A DNA stretch of 64,000 nucleotides, taken from assembly GCF_001590685.1 (NCBI RefSeq), contig NZ_CP014616.1:1115001-1179000 (forward strand). The letters run 5' to 3'. The translations under genes were made by a program, and so were the position numbers. Below the pieces are notes generated by a model. It had not been told where the DNA came from. It worked only from the letters and a program-made list of their open reading frames with translations, and did no database searches. The DNA comes from Sporosarcina psychrophila. GTDB taxonomy: Bacteria > Bacillota > Bacilli > Bacillales_A > Planococcaceae. The stretch's first letter is position 1; each line of letters opens with the position of its first letter. Of this stretch, positions 17,621 through 26,086 are shown one piece after another.

Positions 17621-18204
17621 AAAATCACTCTAAATGTTCCATGCTCATTGGAATTGACGGTCTTGGCGGATCGGGAAAAACGATGTATGCCTATAAAGTG
17701 CAACAACAGTTAGAGGGCTCAGTGATCTTGCACCTTGATGATTTTGTGCACAAAAAGGAAGTCCGTTATAACGAGAATTATGAAGAATGGTATTGCTATT
17801 ATCATTTACAATGGCGGTATGATTATTTAATACAAAAATTACTGCTACCATTGAAAAGTGGTTTGGATGTGAATGAGACAATCGAAGTGTATAACAGAGA
17901 AACTGACAGTTATATCCTGCGGGAAATTGAAATCCCCGCGGGAACAACAGTAATCGTTGAAGGGGTTTTTCTACAACGTCCTGAATTGAGACCCTATTTT
18001 GAAACAGTCATCTATCTAGAGTTGGATCAAGAGACAAGGTTACAACGTATCACAGATAGGGATATCTATATGGGGAATAAGAAAGAAATCGCTTTAAAGT
18101 ACAACCAACGGTATTTCCCCGCGGAAGAAAAGTATATAGAACAATGCAATCCATTAGCTTTGGCAGATATAGTTGAAAATGAAGTGAAAGAGGGGCTAGT
18201 ATGA
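17617..18204 (+). CDS. Uridine-kinase-like P-loop phosphotransferase
   Basis: A 195-aa nucleoside-kinase-fold protein. Visible: Walker A IDGLGGSGKT (about 13-22), HLDDFVHKKEVRYN corresponding to the substrate/metal-binding DDF of uridine kinases, TVIVEGVFLQRPELRPYF, and a lid with RITDRDIYMGNKKE. Substrate not certain; sequences of this kind are usually annotated uridine kinase. ATG overlaps the lepB stop by 4 bp and its own stop overlaps the GNAT start. Confidence 0.8.
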   Translation: MKNHSKCSMLIGIDGLGGSGKTMYAYKVQQQLEGSVILHLDDFVHKKEVRYNENYEEWYCYYHLQWRYDYLIQKLLLPLKSGLDVNETIEVYNRETDSYILREIEIPAGTTVIVEGVFLQRPELRPYFETVIYLELDQETRLQRITDRDIYMGNKKEIALKYNQRYFPAEEKYIEQCNPLALADIVENEVKEGLV

Positions 18205-18749
18205 CATTTCCAGTTTTAAATACGCCGCGACTTCGATTGACTAAAGTGGAGACAGGTCATGCGCCTGCACTATTCACCATTTTTTCAAATCCACAAGTAG
18301 TTAAATATTATGGGATGGACCCGATGTACGAGTTGGCTCAGGCGGAAAAAATTATTGAGCATTTCAAAAGTACTTATGAAACAAAAAGAGGAATTCGCTG
18401 GGCGATTACGATAAAAGACGGGAACCAGTTTGTAGGCACGATTGGATTGAATAACTTGGCACTTGGTATGAAAAGAGCGGAAGTTGGATTTGAAATACAT
18501 CCAGACTTTTGGCGAAGCGGTATTACCTCTGAAGCATTACAAGCGGTTTTGGATTATTCATTTGATGAACTTGGGCTGCACCGTATGGGGGCAGTCACAT
18601 TTCCTGCAAATAGTGCATCTATCGGACTGTTAGAGAAGAATGGATTCTTGGCAGAAGGAAAGTTAAGAAGTTATTTATTCCAAAATGGGCATTCCCACGA
18701 TGCGTTGATATTTTCAATTTTGCACACTGAATGGAAGATAAATCAGTGA
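18201..18749 (+). CDS. GNAT N-acetyltransferase, RimJ/RimL type
   Basis: A 182-aa acetyltransferase: N-terminal TPRLRLTKVETGHAPALF, then VGTIGLNNLALGMKRAEVGF, acetyl-CoA loop region HPDFWRSGITSEALQAVLDY, and LHRMGAVTFPANSASIGLLE. Acetylates an amine or a protein N-terminus; substrate unknown. Last gene of the lepB operon by 4-bp overlap. Confidence 0.88.
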   Translation: MTFPVLNTPRLRLTKVETGHAPALFTIFSNPQVVKYYGMDPMYELAQAEKIIEHFKSTYETKRGIRWAITIKDGNQFVGTIGLNNLALGMKRAEVGFEIHPDFWRSGITSEALQAVLDYSFDELGLHRMGAVTFPANSASIGLLEKNGFLAEGKLRSYLFQNGHSHDALIFSILHTEWKINQ

Positions 18750-18811
18750 CAATACCCCAAGTACTCTGCACATAATTTTGAGACCACTGATAAAGCCCAT
18801 TAGTTTAACGA

Positions 18812-18856
18812 AGCGAACCTTTCCCAAATGATATCGAGGAAAGGTTCGCTTTTTTC
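18812..18856 (+). terminator. Terminator of the lepB operon
   Basis: AGCGAACCTTTCC / GGAAAGGTTCGCT, 13 bp perfect, followed by TTTTTTC. Confidence 0.9.
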
Positions 18857-18995
18857 TGGTCCATTACGCACAGCAGATTTCCTGTTTTTTCTATTTGGGG
18901 CATGGTAATACGCTTTGCAACACCCTTCTATGACTTTCCAGGTAAGGTTTTTCATCTGCTTATCATTGAGGTAAATCTGCATAATTATTCATGTA

Positions 18996-19166
18996 AACAG
19001 GTCTGACGTTCACCAAAAGCTCGTAAGTCCAACGATGTATTTACGTGTATAAAGAAAATGAAGTACCATAGGCGATGAACGGTAAGGGGGCATGGGATTG
19101 TGTCAATTGCGCCGAGACCCGGCATTATGTTAACCGGGTGTTCATGCACACACAAGGCCGTTAAGA
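18996..19166 (+). repeat. Degenerate long cassette site (L1), left edge of the array
   Basis: Aligns by eye with the site at 23793-24014: CTGACGTTCACC versus CTGGCGTTCAGC, then CAACGATGTAT in both, then a GTAAGGGGGCAT / GCAGGGGGAA segment and TTAACCnnGTG...CATGn...ACAAGGC. It lacks a clear box B. It marks the left limit of the cassette-like region. Confidence 0.5.
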
Positions 19167-19213
19167 TATAATGAAATTATTTGGATATTAAATTGGTAAT
19201 AGGAGGTAAAAAC

Positions 19214-19492
19214 ATGGGTAAACTTAACACGTTTTCATATTTATTTTTATTTCTCGCAGTAATTACACAAATTAGTGATTTTATATTTTCTTCATCTGTA
19301 TTTTACTATAATCATTATCTTAACTTCACTCTGCTTATAGTTATAGTAAGTCCAATTATCGGAATTATTTTAGGTTCATTTGGAAAAAGAGGGAATTATA
19401 AACTGATAGCTATTGTTTTAAATGTCGGTTTTTTTATCTCTTTCTCACTTTTAGCATTATTAAACTTATGGATTATTACTTTTGGTAAATAA
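19214..19492 (+). CDS. Small membrane protein (cassette gene)
   Basis: A 92-aa protein with three hydrophobic segments (about 7-27, 33-54 and 61-86). No family recognised. ATG 19214 follows AGGAGGTAAAAAC; an in-frame ATG at 19181 lacks an SD. AT-rich, as are other small membrane proteins of this region, with a hairpin and an L-type site directly after it. Confidence 0.75.
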   Translation: MGKLNTFSYLFLFLAVITQISDFIFSSSVFYYNHYLNFTLLIVIVSPIIGIILGSFGKRGNYKLIAIVLNVGFFISFSLLALLNLWIITFGK

Positions 19493-19519
19493 AACTTCAA
19501 TTGTATGTAAATATGAATC

Positions 19520-19626
19520 GGCTGCCTTAGGGTAGCTTTTTCTTATTGAGTAATGGATTTAACTACTTCCTTGAAGTGGTGTTATGTTGATCATAGGTGC
19601 ATGCAGCATACAAACCCGTTCAGTGT
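19520..19626 (+). repeat. Terminator plus long cassette site (L2)
   Basis: Hairpin GGCTGCC-TTAG-GGTAGC with TTTTTC, then TTATTGAGTAATGGATTTAA, ACTACTTCCTTGAAGTGGTG and GGTGCATGCAGCATACAAAC. The same succession occurs at 34318, 30560 and, inverted, at 21211. Confidence 0.75.
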
Positions 19627-19714
19627 TGGATTCGACGTCATTTACAAAGACCCTACATCATATATTGTTTGGTGAGTACACAAAGAATGCATTCCAATGA
19701 GAGGAGTCTATGAC

Positions 19715-20905
19715 TTGGAAAAACCGGAACAAAATCAAGGCACGTACGCAAAAGTGCCACAGCCCATTCGAAATGACGGTGCTGGAGGATATGATACCGG
19801 TCCACGGGATATTATGCGGGATCTTGAAAATCCCGACTTGTTAGTTCCACCTGAAACGGATGCTGGCTTGCTTTCTAATATGAAATTTTCGTTCTCCGAC
19901 ACTTCTATGACATTAAATCACGGGGGGTGGTCACGGGAAATCACTGTCAGGGAACTACCCATTGCGACCACGCTGGCAGGTGTAAATATGAGCTTGACCC
20001 CCGGCGGTGTTCGAGAATTGCATTGGCATCAACAAGCAGAATGGGCCTATATGATAGTAGGTCGGGCGCGAATTACGTCAATCGACTCAGAGGGGCGAAA
20101 TTTCATTGCCGACGTAGGACCAGGCGACCTATGGTACTTCCCCCCTGGGCTCCCACACTCAATTCAGGGATTGGAACACTGTGAATTTCTGCTCGTCTTC
20201 GATGACGGTACCTTTTCTGACCTTAACACTTTATCCATCTCCGATTGGTTTGCACATACTCCCAAAGATGTGCTGTCTGCCAATTTCGGAGTACCAGTTA
20301 GTGCATTTAACCACATTCCTTCGGGGCAGGTCTATATCTATCAAGACAAGGTTCCCGGTCCTTTGGAAAACGAGAAGGTTCAGTCCCCTTATGGAACCAT
20401 TCCTCAAAGCTTCAAGCATCAGTTGCTAGCGCAAACACCAATTAAAACACCTGGTGGAAGCGTACGAATTGTAGACTCTTCTAATTTCCCTATATCGAAA
20501 AATATCGCAGCTGCGCTTGTTGAGATTGAACCAGGCGCGATGAGAGAACTCCATTGGCATCCGAATAACGATGAGTGGCAATATTACCTAACTGGACAGG
20601 GACGCATGACGGTATTTGCTGGAAATGGTATAGCTCGTACATTTGATTATAGAGCTGGTGATGTAGGCTATGTCCCATTTGCTACTGGGCACTATATTCA
20701 GAATACCGGTACTAAAACTTTATGGTTTTTGGAAATGTTCAAGAGTGATCGATTTGTTGATGTGTCATTAAGTCAATGGATGGCGCTTACCCCTCGCGAC
20801 CTGGTTAGAGACAATTTGCATGTTGGACCAGAATTATTGGATGCGCTACGCAAAGTGGAATCGCCGGTCGTCAAATACCCGGGGTTTTCCTACTATCCTA
20901 AATAA
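19715..20905 (+). CDS. oxdC: Bicupin oxalate decarboxylase family protein with atypical lid
   Basis: A 396-aa bicupin resembling OxdC/OxdD, which split oxalate to formate and CO2 with manganese. Site 1 ligands: His103, His105, Glu109 in [10 protein letters not shown] and His148. Site 2: [11 protein letters not shown] and the histidine of ATGHYIQN. The active-site lid, SENS in B. subtilis OxdC, reads SDLN (168-171), so the proton-donor Glu is Asp. TTG 19715 is 8 bp after GAGGAG; ATG 19697 overlaps the upstream region and is rejected. No signal peptide. Codon use is less AT-rich than its neighbours. Confidence 0.88.
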   Translation: MEKPEQNQGTYAKVPQPIRNDGAGGYDTGPRDIMRDLENPDLLVPPETDAGLLSNMKFSFSDTSMTLNHGGWSREITVRELPIATTLAGVNMSLTPGGVRELHWHQQAEWAYMIVGRARITSIDSEGRNFIADVGPGDLWYFPPGLPHSIQGLEHCEFLLVFDDGTFSDLNTLSISDWFAHTPKDVLSANFGVPVSAFNHIPSGQVYIYQDKVPGPLENEKVQSPYGTIPQSFKHQLLAQTPIKTPGGSVRIVDSSNFPISKNIAAALVEIEPGAMRELHWHPNNDEWQYYLTGQGRMTVFAGNGIARTFDYRAGDVGYVPFATGHYIQNTGTKTLWFLEMFKSDRFVDVSLSQWMALTPRDLVRDNLHVGPELLDALRKVESPVVKYPGFSYYPK

Positions 20906-21034
20906 CGACTGAAAATGGCGTCAGTACAAAGTTTTGCAGATAAATGTTATGATACCGATGGCATTGTTGCGCCTTCGGTTTTTCATGTATTTCCCCAATA
21001 TTTCATTTTCCATATTCTTTTTAGTTTCAGACGG

Positions 21035-21155
21035 GAGGTAATTACTTCCTATGTCTGGTGTATACAAGCCTGTTCAGCAATCGATTCTCTGTTTTACAGT
21101 TTGATCTCGTGGAGCTAATCCAGTTTCTTGTTGAATTAACGAGTAGCTTTAATTG
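21035..21155 (+). repeat. Long cassette site (L3)
   Basis: GGTAATTACTTCC, TGGTGTATACAAGCCTGTTC, TGATCTCGTGGAGCTAATCC and TTGTTGAATTAACGAGTAGC follow the same order as in the site at 34318-34461. The final part is a degenerate box B. Confidence 0.75.
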
Positions 21156-21171
21156 AAAATCATTAAATTAA

Positions 21172-21209
21172 GAAAGGTCTATTTCTCTTACAAAAAATAG
21201 ACCTTTTCA
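21172..21209 (+). terminator. Hairpin after the oxdC cassette
   Basis: GAAAGGTCTATTT - loop - AAATAGACCTTTTC: strong stem, T-rich end. Confidence 0.65.
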
Positions 21210-21210
21210 A

Positions 21211-21286
21211 GTGTGTATGCTGCATGCACCTTAGTTAACAACCCCTCCTTAACGTAAGTAGTTAACTCCATTGCAAAATAAGAAAA
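21211..21286 (-). repeat. Inverted long cassette site (L4)
   Basis: Read on the - strand: TTTTCTTATT, GCAATGGAGTTAACTACTTA, GTTAACTAAGGTGCATGCAG, CATACA. This is the L2 sequence in reverse orientation. It lies downstream of a - strand gene, so gene and site are inverted together. Confidence 0.75.
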
Positions 21287-21346
21287 CATACAAAGATCAG
21301 TAGTACTAACCATTGCCTTGGTCTGCACTACTGATCTTAGTATGTT
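21285..21346 (-). terminator. Long hairpin terminator of the inverted cassette
   Basis: 20-nt arms AACATACAAAGATCAGTAGT / ACTACTGATCTTAGTATGTT with one mismatch; on the - strand it runs into TTTTCTTATT, the usual start of the L site. Confidence 0.85.
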
Positions 21347-21365
21347 TTATAACTTGCGTCCTCTG

Positions 21366-21902
21366 CTACTTAATAGGCAATAAACCTTTGCCGGTTGTAA
21401 TATAGATTTTTCCATCTATTTCAACCGTTTTCACTTTATTTTCCTTCAAGCGAATTATGCCACGTTCCTCCACTACTTTTGATTCTTTTTTAAAGAGAAC
21501 GGGGGTAATAGATTTATATATAATGTACTTGGTATAAAAAATATCAGAACTTTTTTGTGGTGTTTGTGAATTCCTCTTTTCAGAGATAAAGTATGGTTTT
21601 GAAAGAATATCATTACTTTCTACATACGCATAATAATAAGACGGTAGTAAAAACGCCCTAAAACAACAAGTTGTTACAATGATTATTACAAAAAATGATA
21701 ATGTATCTGCTGCCCGTATATTTACATCTTTTTTAACTGAAATTATGTAAATTGCAGAAGGAAAAGAAAAGACAGCGATCAATAAAAGCCATTTATCAAT
21801 ACTAGTTCTATTGACCACAATAGTCCATCCAAAAAACTTCATTATAAAAAGAAATATAACGATGGAGGCTAAGCTTAATAAAGCAATATAAATCTTTTTC
21901 AT
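21366..21902 (-). CDS. Membrane protein of unknown function (inverted cassette gene)
   Basis: A 178-aa protein with three N-terminal hydrophobic segments (about 4-24, 37-55, 68-88) and a soluble C-terminal domain of about 85 aa ending GKIYITTGKGLLPIK. No family recognised. ATG 21902 follows an AGGGAG SD. One of only three genes in the cassette region on the - strand; its terminator and L-type site are inverted with it. Confidence 0.8.
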   Translation of the reverse strand: MKKIYIALLSLASIVIFLFIMKFFGWTIVVNRTSIDKWLLLIAVFSFPSAIYIISVKKDVNIRAADTLSFFVIIIVTTCCFRAFLLPSYYYAYVESNDILSKPYFISEKRNSQTPQKSSDIFYTKYIIYKSITPVLFKKESKVVEERGIIRLKENKVKTVEIDGKIYITTGKGLLPIK

Positions 21903-22066
21903 TTTTTCACTCCCTTAAAAATACTAGTTATTCCCAATAATAGCATACTCATTGTCTTCTCTTACAAAGACTACCGAATAACGAGAATATACCAAAAAAT
22001 CAATTCGGTTATACCTAACCAAGTCAAATAGAAATATCGAAGAGAAGATAAGGGGGGGGAAGAGAT

Positions 22067-22117
22067 ATGTCTTATACTATCACCAACAATTACATCCCGG
22101 AGTCCTTATCCCCCGTA
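22067..22117 (+). pseudogene. 5' fragment of an N-acetylmuramoyl-L-alanine amidase gene
   Basis: ATG 22067 with a strong G-rich SD encodes MSYTITNNYIPESLSP, resembling the N-terminus of phage-type amidases. After about 17 codons it runs into the recombinase fragment and stops soon after. It looks like the remnant of a deletion or rearrangement. Confidence 0.5.
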
Positions 22118-22246
22118 GTTACAGTCTTTGCTACTAATTGGTTATTTTAATGATGGTGAGATGGAATTGCTGGATACAAATCAACTGAAGCAATATTTTG
22201 CTGTATCGGTCAAGCATTTAAAACCAGCCAGTCTTGCACATCGCAT
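22117..22246 (+). pseudogene. Fragment of a tyrosine recombinase gene
   Basis: About 130 bp nearly identical to an internal part of the recombinase gene at 32116-32961, here on the + strand. It would encode QSLLLIGYFND, then MELLDTNQLKQY and KHLKPASLAHRI, the N-terminal (SAM-like) domain, residues about 31-73. Both ends are cut; catalytic parts are absent. Confidence 0.9.
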
Positions 22247-22455
22247 TATTACACATTAATGGTATACTTTGTATAAATTGAAATAGGGAAAAATGACATC
22301 AAATCTAAATTATTGATAGGTTCTATTGTTCTTGTGATTGGTGTTGCATTCGTTGGGGTACGTGCCATTTTTACTTACGGGTAGGTTTGTCATTTTATAG
22401 TAAATGTAACTTTTAGCCGAACGCTACGTATATATTAAAAAGGGGAGGTAATGTA
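22247..22455. other. Remnant sequence, no gene supported
   Basis: A short open stretch (about 22304-22383) would encode a hydrophobic peptide LIGSIVLVIGVAFVGVRAIF but has no start codon with an SD. Probably a decayed small membrane protein. Confidence 0.35.
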
Positions 22456-22644
22456 ATGCATTGGATAATGTGGATTTTCTGGGGGTTCTTTGTAACTTTA
22501 ATTGTAGGCGTCTATCTTGTGGATTTTTTGACTAAAAGGAAATATAGTTTTCATGAACAGGAAAAGTCATTAAATCAGAATTCAGCTGTAAACGATACTC
22601 TACGAGAAGTGGGACGGATTGATCAACAAATTGGACCGTTTTAA
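22456..22644 (+). CDS. Small membrane protein (cassette gene)
   Basis: A 62-aa protein: one N-terminal membrane helix (about 3-25, WIMWIFWGFFVTLIVGVYLV) and a polar, probably cytoplasmic tail. SD AGGGGAGG 7 bp before ATG 22456. No family recognised. Followed by a box A and hairpin. Confidence 0.75.
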   Translation: MHWIMWIFWGFFVTLIVGVYLVDFLTKRKYSFHEQEKSLNQNSAVNDTLREVGRIDQQIGPF

Positions 22645-22664
22645 ATTAAGGAAACCTCATAAAT

Positions 22665-22746
22665 ACTTCAACTAATGAAAGCTTTAGTTGAACAAGTAGC
22701 TGCCTGTAAGGGTAGCTTTTCTTATTGAACTCTCATGAAAATTAAA
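22665..22746 (+). repeat. Box A, hairpin and truncated box B
   Basis: TTCAACTAATGAAAGCTTTAG then TTGAAC (box A variant with palindromic ends), hairpin TAGCTGCC-TGTAAG-GGTAGCTTTTC, then TTATTGAACTCTCATG. The last part, AACTCTCATGAAAATTAAA (22728-22746), recurs as AACTCCCATGAAAATTAAA at 24351. Confidence 0.75.
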
Positions 22747-22752
22747 CGCAGC

Positions 22753-23240
22753 TCATTTCTTTTAAAAAAAGTACAGCGTCTAGATTATGGAACAGATTAC
22801 TTGTTGTCTTGCGCGTTCTTCAATAATGTTTCGAAGATAGCGAACTAACTCCTTTAGAGAAGGAGTAATATAGGAAAAAAAGTACGTTACTTATTCAATA
22901 ATTTTTATCTTTGGTTTAGTAAGCGGGATGTTTATTGTTATCCCTTTATTTGGTGATGTGTTTAGGTGAGTGTTTTTTATGATAGATGAATTGATGAAAT
23001 TGCAGCAGAGAATGGGTGAAAGTTACCTGTTCTTTTTTATTTGACTAAAAGGAAGATTATCGGGAAGTGTTTGCAGACGTTATACGCAATATAAACCTTA
23101 GCCTTATCACCTGCCAAAAAGATGACAAATTAGTTGGAAAGTGACACTGGATTTTTGTAGTCTGATTAATCAATACGCATGCTATAATATATAAATATGT
23201 TAACATATTCCAAATGAATAAAAAATGCAATTTTAGAGAT
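22753..23240. other. Decayed cassette remnants
   Basis: No intact gene. Two fragments can be read: KYVTYSIIFIFGLVSGMFIV at about 22882-22968 without a start codon, and a 21-codon ORF from ATG 22979 beginning MIDELMKLQQRMGESYL. A partial box A-like string GAACTAACTCCTTTAG is at about 22842-22857. A possible -10/-35 lies near 23180-23215. Confidence 0.4.
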
Positions 23241-23258
23241 TAAAAGGAGAATATGATA

Positions 23259-23696
23259 ATGAAAAAAACAATGCTGTTAATGTTAACAGTTATTATTATA
23301 GCTGGTTGTAATGGAATATCTTCAAACAATACTTATAAGCAAGCAGAAGGCAAAGTTATTGTGGGTACTCACGATTATATAATGATGATAGGTGAGTTCG
23401 AATGGCTAGATACTGACGTGAAATTTAGAAAAATTAGTAGTTCAGATATAAATGACTTAGCAGTTGGATTCAATACATTACAAGTTGAAAAAGGTGGTAA
23501 ATTAAAAATTGAAATTGAAGAAAACCCTTCATCTATCATCCTAAAACAATGGAACGAAGATGAAACAAGTGATGTTGTTGAACTTAAAGATAATGAAATA
23601 ATCCTTCCATCGGAAGAGGGATATTATATTTATGAAGTTATCGTAGAATGGAACAAAGGAAAAGCAACTTATGTTTTTGATATTAATATAAAATGA
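23259..23696 (+). CDS. Small lipoprotein (cassette gene)
   Basis: A 145-aa lipoprotein: MKKTMLLMLTVIIIAGCNG gives a short signal peptide and lipobox. The mature part is beta-rich (VIVGTHDYIMMIGEFEWLD; EEGYYIYEVIVEWNKGKATY), suggesting an Ig-like fold. No family recognised. ATG 23259 lies 9 bp after AAAAGGAG; the in-frame ATG 23253 is only 3 bp from it. Confidence 0.8.
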   Translation: MKKTMLLMLTVIIIAGCNGISSNNTYKQAEGKVIVGTHDYIMMIGEFEWLDTDVKFRKISSSDINDLAVGFNTLQVEKGGKLKIEIEENPSSIILKQWNEDETSDVVELKDNEIILPSEEGYYIYEVIVEWNKGKATYVFDINIK

Positions 23697-23792
23697 AACA
23701 AAAATTCATTGGGATGGTTGTTAGTATACAGGATTTTGGGAGGTATTCTATTTTCTTGTTGTTTAGTTAAATTTACATAACTATAGATTTAA

Positions 23793-24014
23793 ACGGACCT
23801 GGCGTTCAGCGGAAATCCTGTTAACTCAACGATGTATAAAATTGGATGCATACAAAAAACGAAGGACCGCAGGGGGAAACTGAGAGTTTATAGGGTTATG
23901 AAGTATAATTACCTGCCGAGAATTGACGTTTTGTTAACCTCGTGTGCATGGTTATACAAGGCTGTTCAGCGATCGAATTCCTTGTTGAACTAACTGGCAG
24001 TTTAGTGAGATAAG
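23793..24014 (+). repeat. Long cassette site (L5) ending in box B
   Basis: Shares with L1: CTGGCGTTCAGC, CAACGATGTAT, CGCAGGGGGAA. Shares with L6/L7: GTTAACC, GTGTGCATGGTTATACAAGG, CTGTTCAGCGATCGAATTC and terminal box B TTGTTGAACTAAC - TGGCA - GTTTAGTGAGATAA. Confidence 0.75.
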
Positions 24015-24052
24015 AGATATTGTGAAATTAAAATAAAGAAGGGGATGATAAA

Positions 24053-24343
24053 ATGGTGCTTTTTGTAGGGTATGTATTTGCATTCATAGGAGCACTTGCT
24101 GCTTATCATCTAAGCGAAGGTAAGTCAAAGAAAAGGAAATACATTGTTTGGGGAATCACTTTTATGCTGGTAATCTCACCATTATTATCTTTTCAGATTG
24201 GTTTAACCTATGGCTTAATTATTAGGAATATATGGGCAATACCAGTAACAATTATTATACTGTTTACGATTGGTTTCATCATAGGACTAATTATACTATT
24301 AATAGGCATATTCAAGAAGAAGGAAACGGACGTTACTGTATAA
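24053..24343 (+). CDS. Small membrane protein (cassette gene)
   Basis: A 96-aa protein with three hydrophobic segments (about 1-19, 31-53, 64-88) and a basic tail KKKETDVTV. SD AAGAAGGGGATG before ATG 24053. No family recognised; general layout resembles the other small membrane proteins in this region. Confidence 0.75.
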   Translation: MVLFVGYVFAFIGALAAYHLSEGKSKKRKYIVWGITFMLVISPLLSFQIGLTYGLIIRNIWAIPVTIIILFTIGFIIGLIILLIGIFKKKETDVTV

Positions 24344-24350
24344 ATCATTA

Positions 24351-24760
24351 AACTCCCATGAAAATTAAAAAACGCTCTAAATCTATAAAACCGCATAACA
24401 AAAAAACTCAGAAAAAGTTTTTTGAAAAAAGGCTGAGCCTTCAAAATGATTATATTAAGTTTAAAGTTAATCAGAAACCAACTCCATTCTTCATAAAATA
24501 AAGGCAGACTGGTGCAATAACCAGAGTAGGATTAATCTCCCATGAGTGCTACTCGTATAGAGTGCGACAGTTTATGATGCACCGTGGTCGTTGGAGTCAG
24601 ACTAACGGATGGGCTCTATGGCACCATAGTTAATCGACCTTCCTCTCCCAGCCGTAATATCCAATACCCGTACTGTACACATTTTCATCCCCTATGGTGT
24701 AGCGCTGATTTTGCGCTTCATGTATGGCTAATGGGGCAGGTTCGTTCGAGAGAAAATTTG
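24351..24760 (+). repeat. Composite non-coding region with a third site type and box B
   Basis: Starts with AACTCCCATGAAAATTAAA (also at 22728). The middle holds a possible stem with AAAAAACTCAG near 24400-24440. 24460-24720 is unrecognised; CCCAGCCGTA and CATTTTCATCC recur as CCCAGTCGTA and CATTTTCATCC at about 39048-39085. It ends GGCTAATGGGGCAGGTTCG, a degenerate box B. An ORF through 24584-24778 has no SD and is rejected. Confidence 0.5.
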
Positions 24761-24821
24761 AAACATTTTGCATTATAAAACGTATTACAGGTGGTAGGAT
24801 TTATATTATGGAGGTGTTTTT

Positions 24822-25391
24822 TTGAAAAGAATTTCTCTTTTTATAATTTCTTTGTCTTTAATTATCTCACTGATGGGATGCAGTTCAAGTGTTCAAAGTA
24901 GTATAAAAGATTTTAATGACAATGATATTGCAGCTATTGTCAAAGACAAAGAAATTACGATAGGTGAATTAAGATTTTTGTATCCAGATGAAGAGGTGTT
25001 GGAAAGTATTGAGGGAACTGTAAAAATCGAATTAATTCTGCAAGAAGCTAAAAGAATGAATTTGGATGTTTCCGATAACAAAGATCTACAAGAGGAAACA
25101 ATGATGTTGCTACCTCTTAGAGATAAAGAAGATCCATTCGGAAAATCTATGATTGATTTTATCGAAATGCAAGCTCAAAAGTTAGGTATGGAACCTAAAG
25201 AATATTATAAGAAGTACGTAGAAATCAGGAGTGAACAAATTGCTTATATAGATGCTTATACGCAAGAAATGTTTGGTGAACCAGACGCATACAACGAAGA
25301 TGGGTTAGAGGTATACAATAAAAAAGCCAATGACTTTTTGAATGAATTTGTAAAAGAACATAAAAATGAGATTAAAATACTAATTAAGTAA
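24822..25391 (+). CDS. Lipoprotein with SurA/PrsA N-terminal-like domain
   Basis: A 189-aa lipoprotein: TTG start 7 bp after GGAGGTG, signal peptide and lipobox LMGCSSS. The mature part (IAAIVKDKEITIGELRFLYP, then VKIELILQEAKRMNLDVS) resembles the chaperone-like N-terminal segment of PrsA/SurA peptidyl-prolyl isomerases, but no catalytic parvulin domain follows. Extracellular, membrane-anchored; function inferred only from this similarity. Confidence 0.75.
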   Translation: MKRISLFIISLSLIISLMGCSSSVQSSIKDFNDNDIAAIVKDKEITIGELRFLYPDEEVLESIEGTVKIELILQEAKRMNLDVSDNKDLQEETMMLLPLRDKEDPFGKSMIDFIEMQAQKLGMEPKEYYKKYVEIRSEQIAYIDAYTQEMFGEPDAYNEDGLEVYNKKANDFLNEFVKEHKNEIKILIK

Positions 25392-25501
25392 CTTTAATAT
25401 GCATCTCTTTTTTCTTGTTTCAGAAGGAAAATTTGTTTAGATTAAGAATATGTACAGATATAACTGCGGGTTATAAATTCATATTTGAATAGGTGAAAAA
25501 A

Positions 25502-25942
25502 ATGATTTCAATCGATAGAAAACTAAGATTACGAGATTTAGAAATTTTTCGTTTCTTTAAAGACAATAAAATGTTGGCTTATGTCATTATTGAAGATACT
25601 AGAGGACCATTTACAGAAGAAGATAAAAAGTTAGAGCCACTTTGTTTTTTAGATGACGAAGATATAAATATAATTGTTAATGTATTCAAAATTTATTTCT
25701 TGTCAGATGAACCTTTAGAAAAAGAAGATTCGATGATGTTAAGACAGTTTTTTGGAGAATTAGTTGACATTAGTTCTGTTACAAACTATATTACTCAAGA
25801 ATTTATACAGAAAGACTTATATGAACATGTGGATGATTCGTGGGATATTAAAACTCATCAAAGAATGTTAGATATAGTTGGTTCAAAGTATAAGATCCAA
25901 TCAATTGATGAAAAAAATTGGTTAAATTTATCTCAAGAATAA
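25502..25942 (+). CDS. Hypothetical cassette protein, paralogue of the gene at 33847
   Basis: A 146-aa soluble, acidic protein. It shares a clear pattern with the 33847 product: K-[IL]-RL-[RK]-DLEIF near the N-terminus, then Y[VL]IIED and [FL]T[EI]ED, and a segment ILSDE/FLSDEPLxKED. No known family. ATG 25502 uses AGGTG as SD; the in-frame GTG 25493 overlaps it. Confidence 0.75.
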   Translation: MISIDRKLRLRDLEIFRFFKDNKMLAYVIIEDTRGPFTEEDKKLEPLCFLDDEDINIIVNVFKIYFLSDEPLEKEDSMMLRQFFGELVDISSVTNYITQEFIQKDLYEHVDDSWDIKTHQRMLDIVGSKYKIQSIDEKNWLNLSQE

Positions 25943-25961
25943 TGTCAATTTAGTTAAAAAT

Positions 25962-26019
25962 GGGTTACTTAGGTAACTCTTTTTTCTTGTTGAACTAACG
26001 GGGCAGGTTAGTTCAACAA
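25962..26019 (+). repeat. Terminator plus perfect box B
   Basis: Hairpin GGTTACTTAGGTAACTC with TTTTTTC, then box B: arms TTGTTGAACTAAC (25987-25999) and GTTAGTTCAACAA (26007-26019), 13 bp perfect, around GGGGCAG. Confidence 0.9.
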
Positions 26020-26086
26020 ACTTTCATATTAATTATGATGTCGAAATCCAATAAATGGTATGATTTGAAAAAGTAGGAAGAACACA

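Noticed and set aside
24584-24778. 64-aa ORF as a gene
   Set aside because: No SD, composition unlike neighbours, and it runs through a site-like region ending in a degenerate box B.
25986-26020. Box B copies as ordinary terminators
   Set aside because: They lack a T-run after the stem, and true hairpin terminators usually lie just before them.
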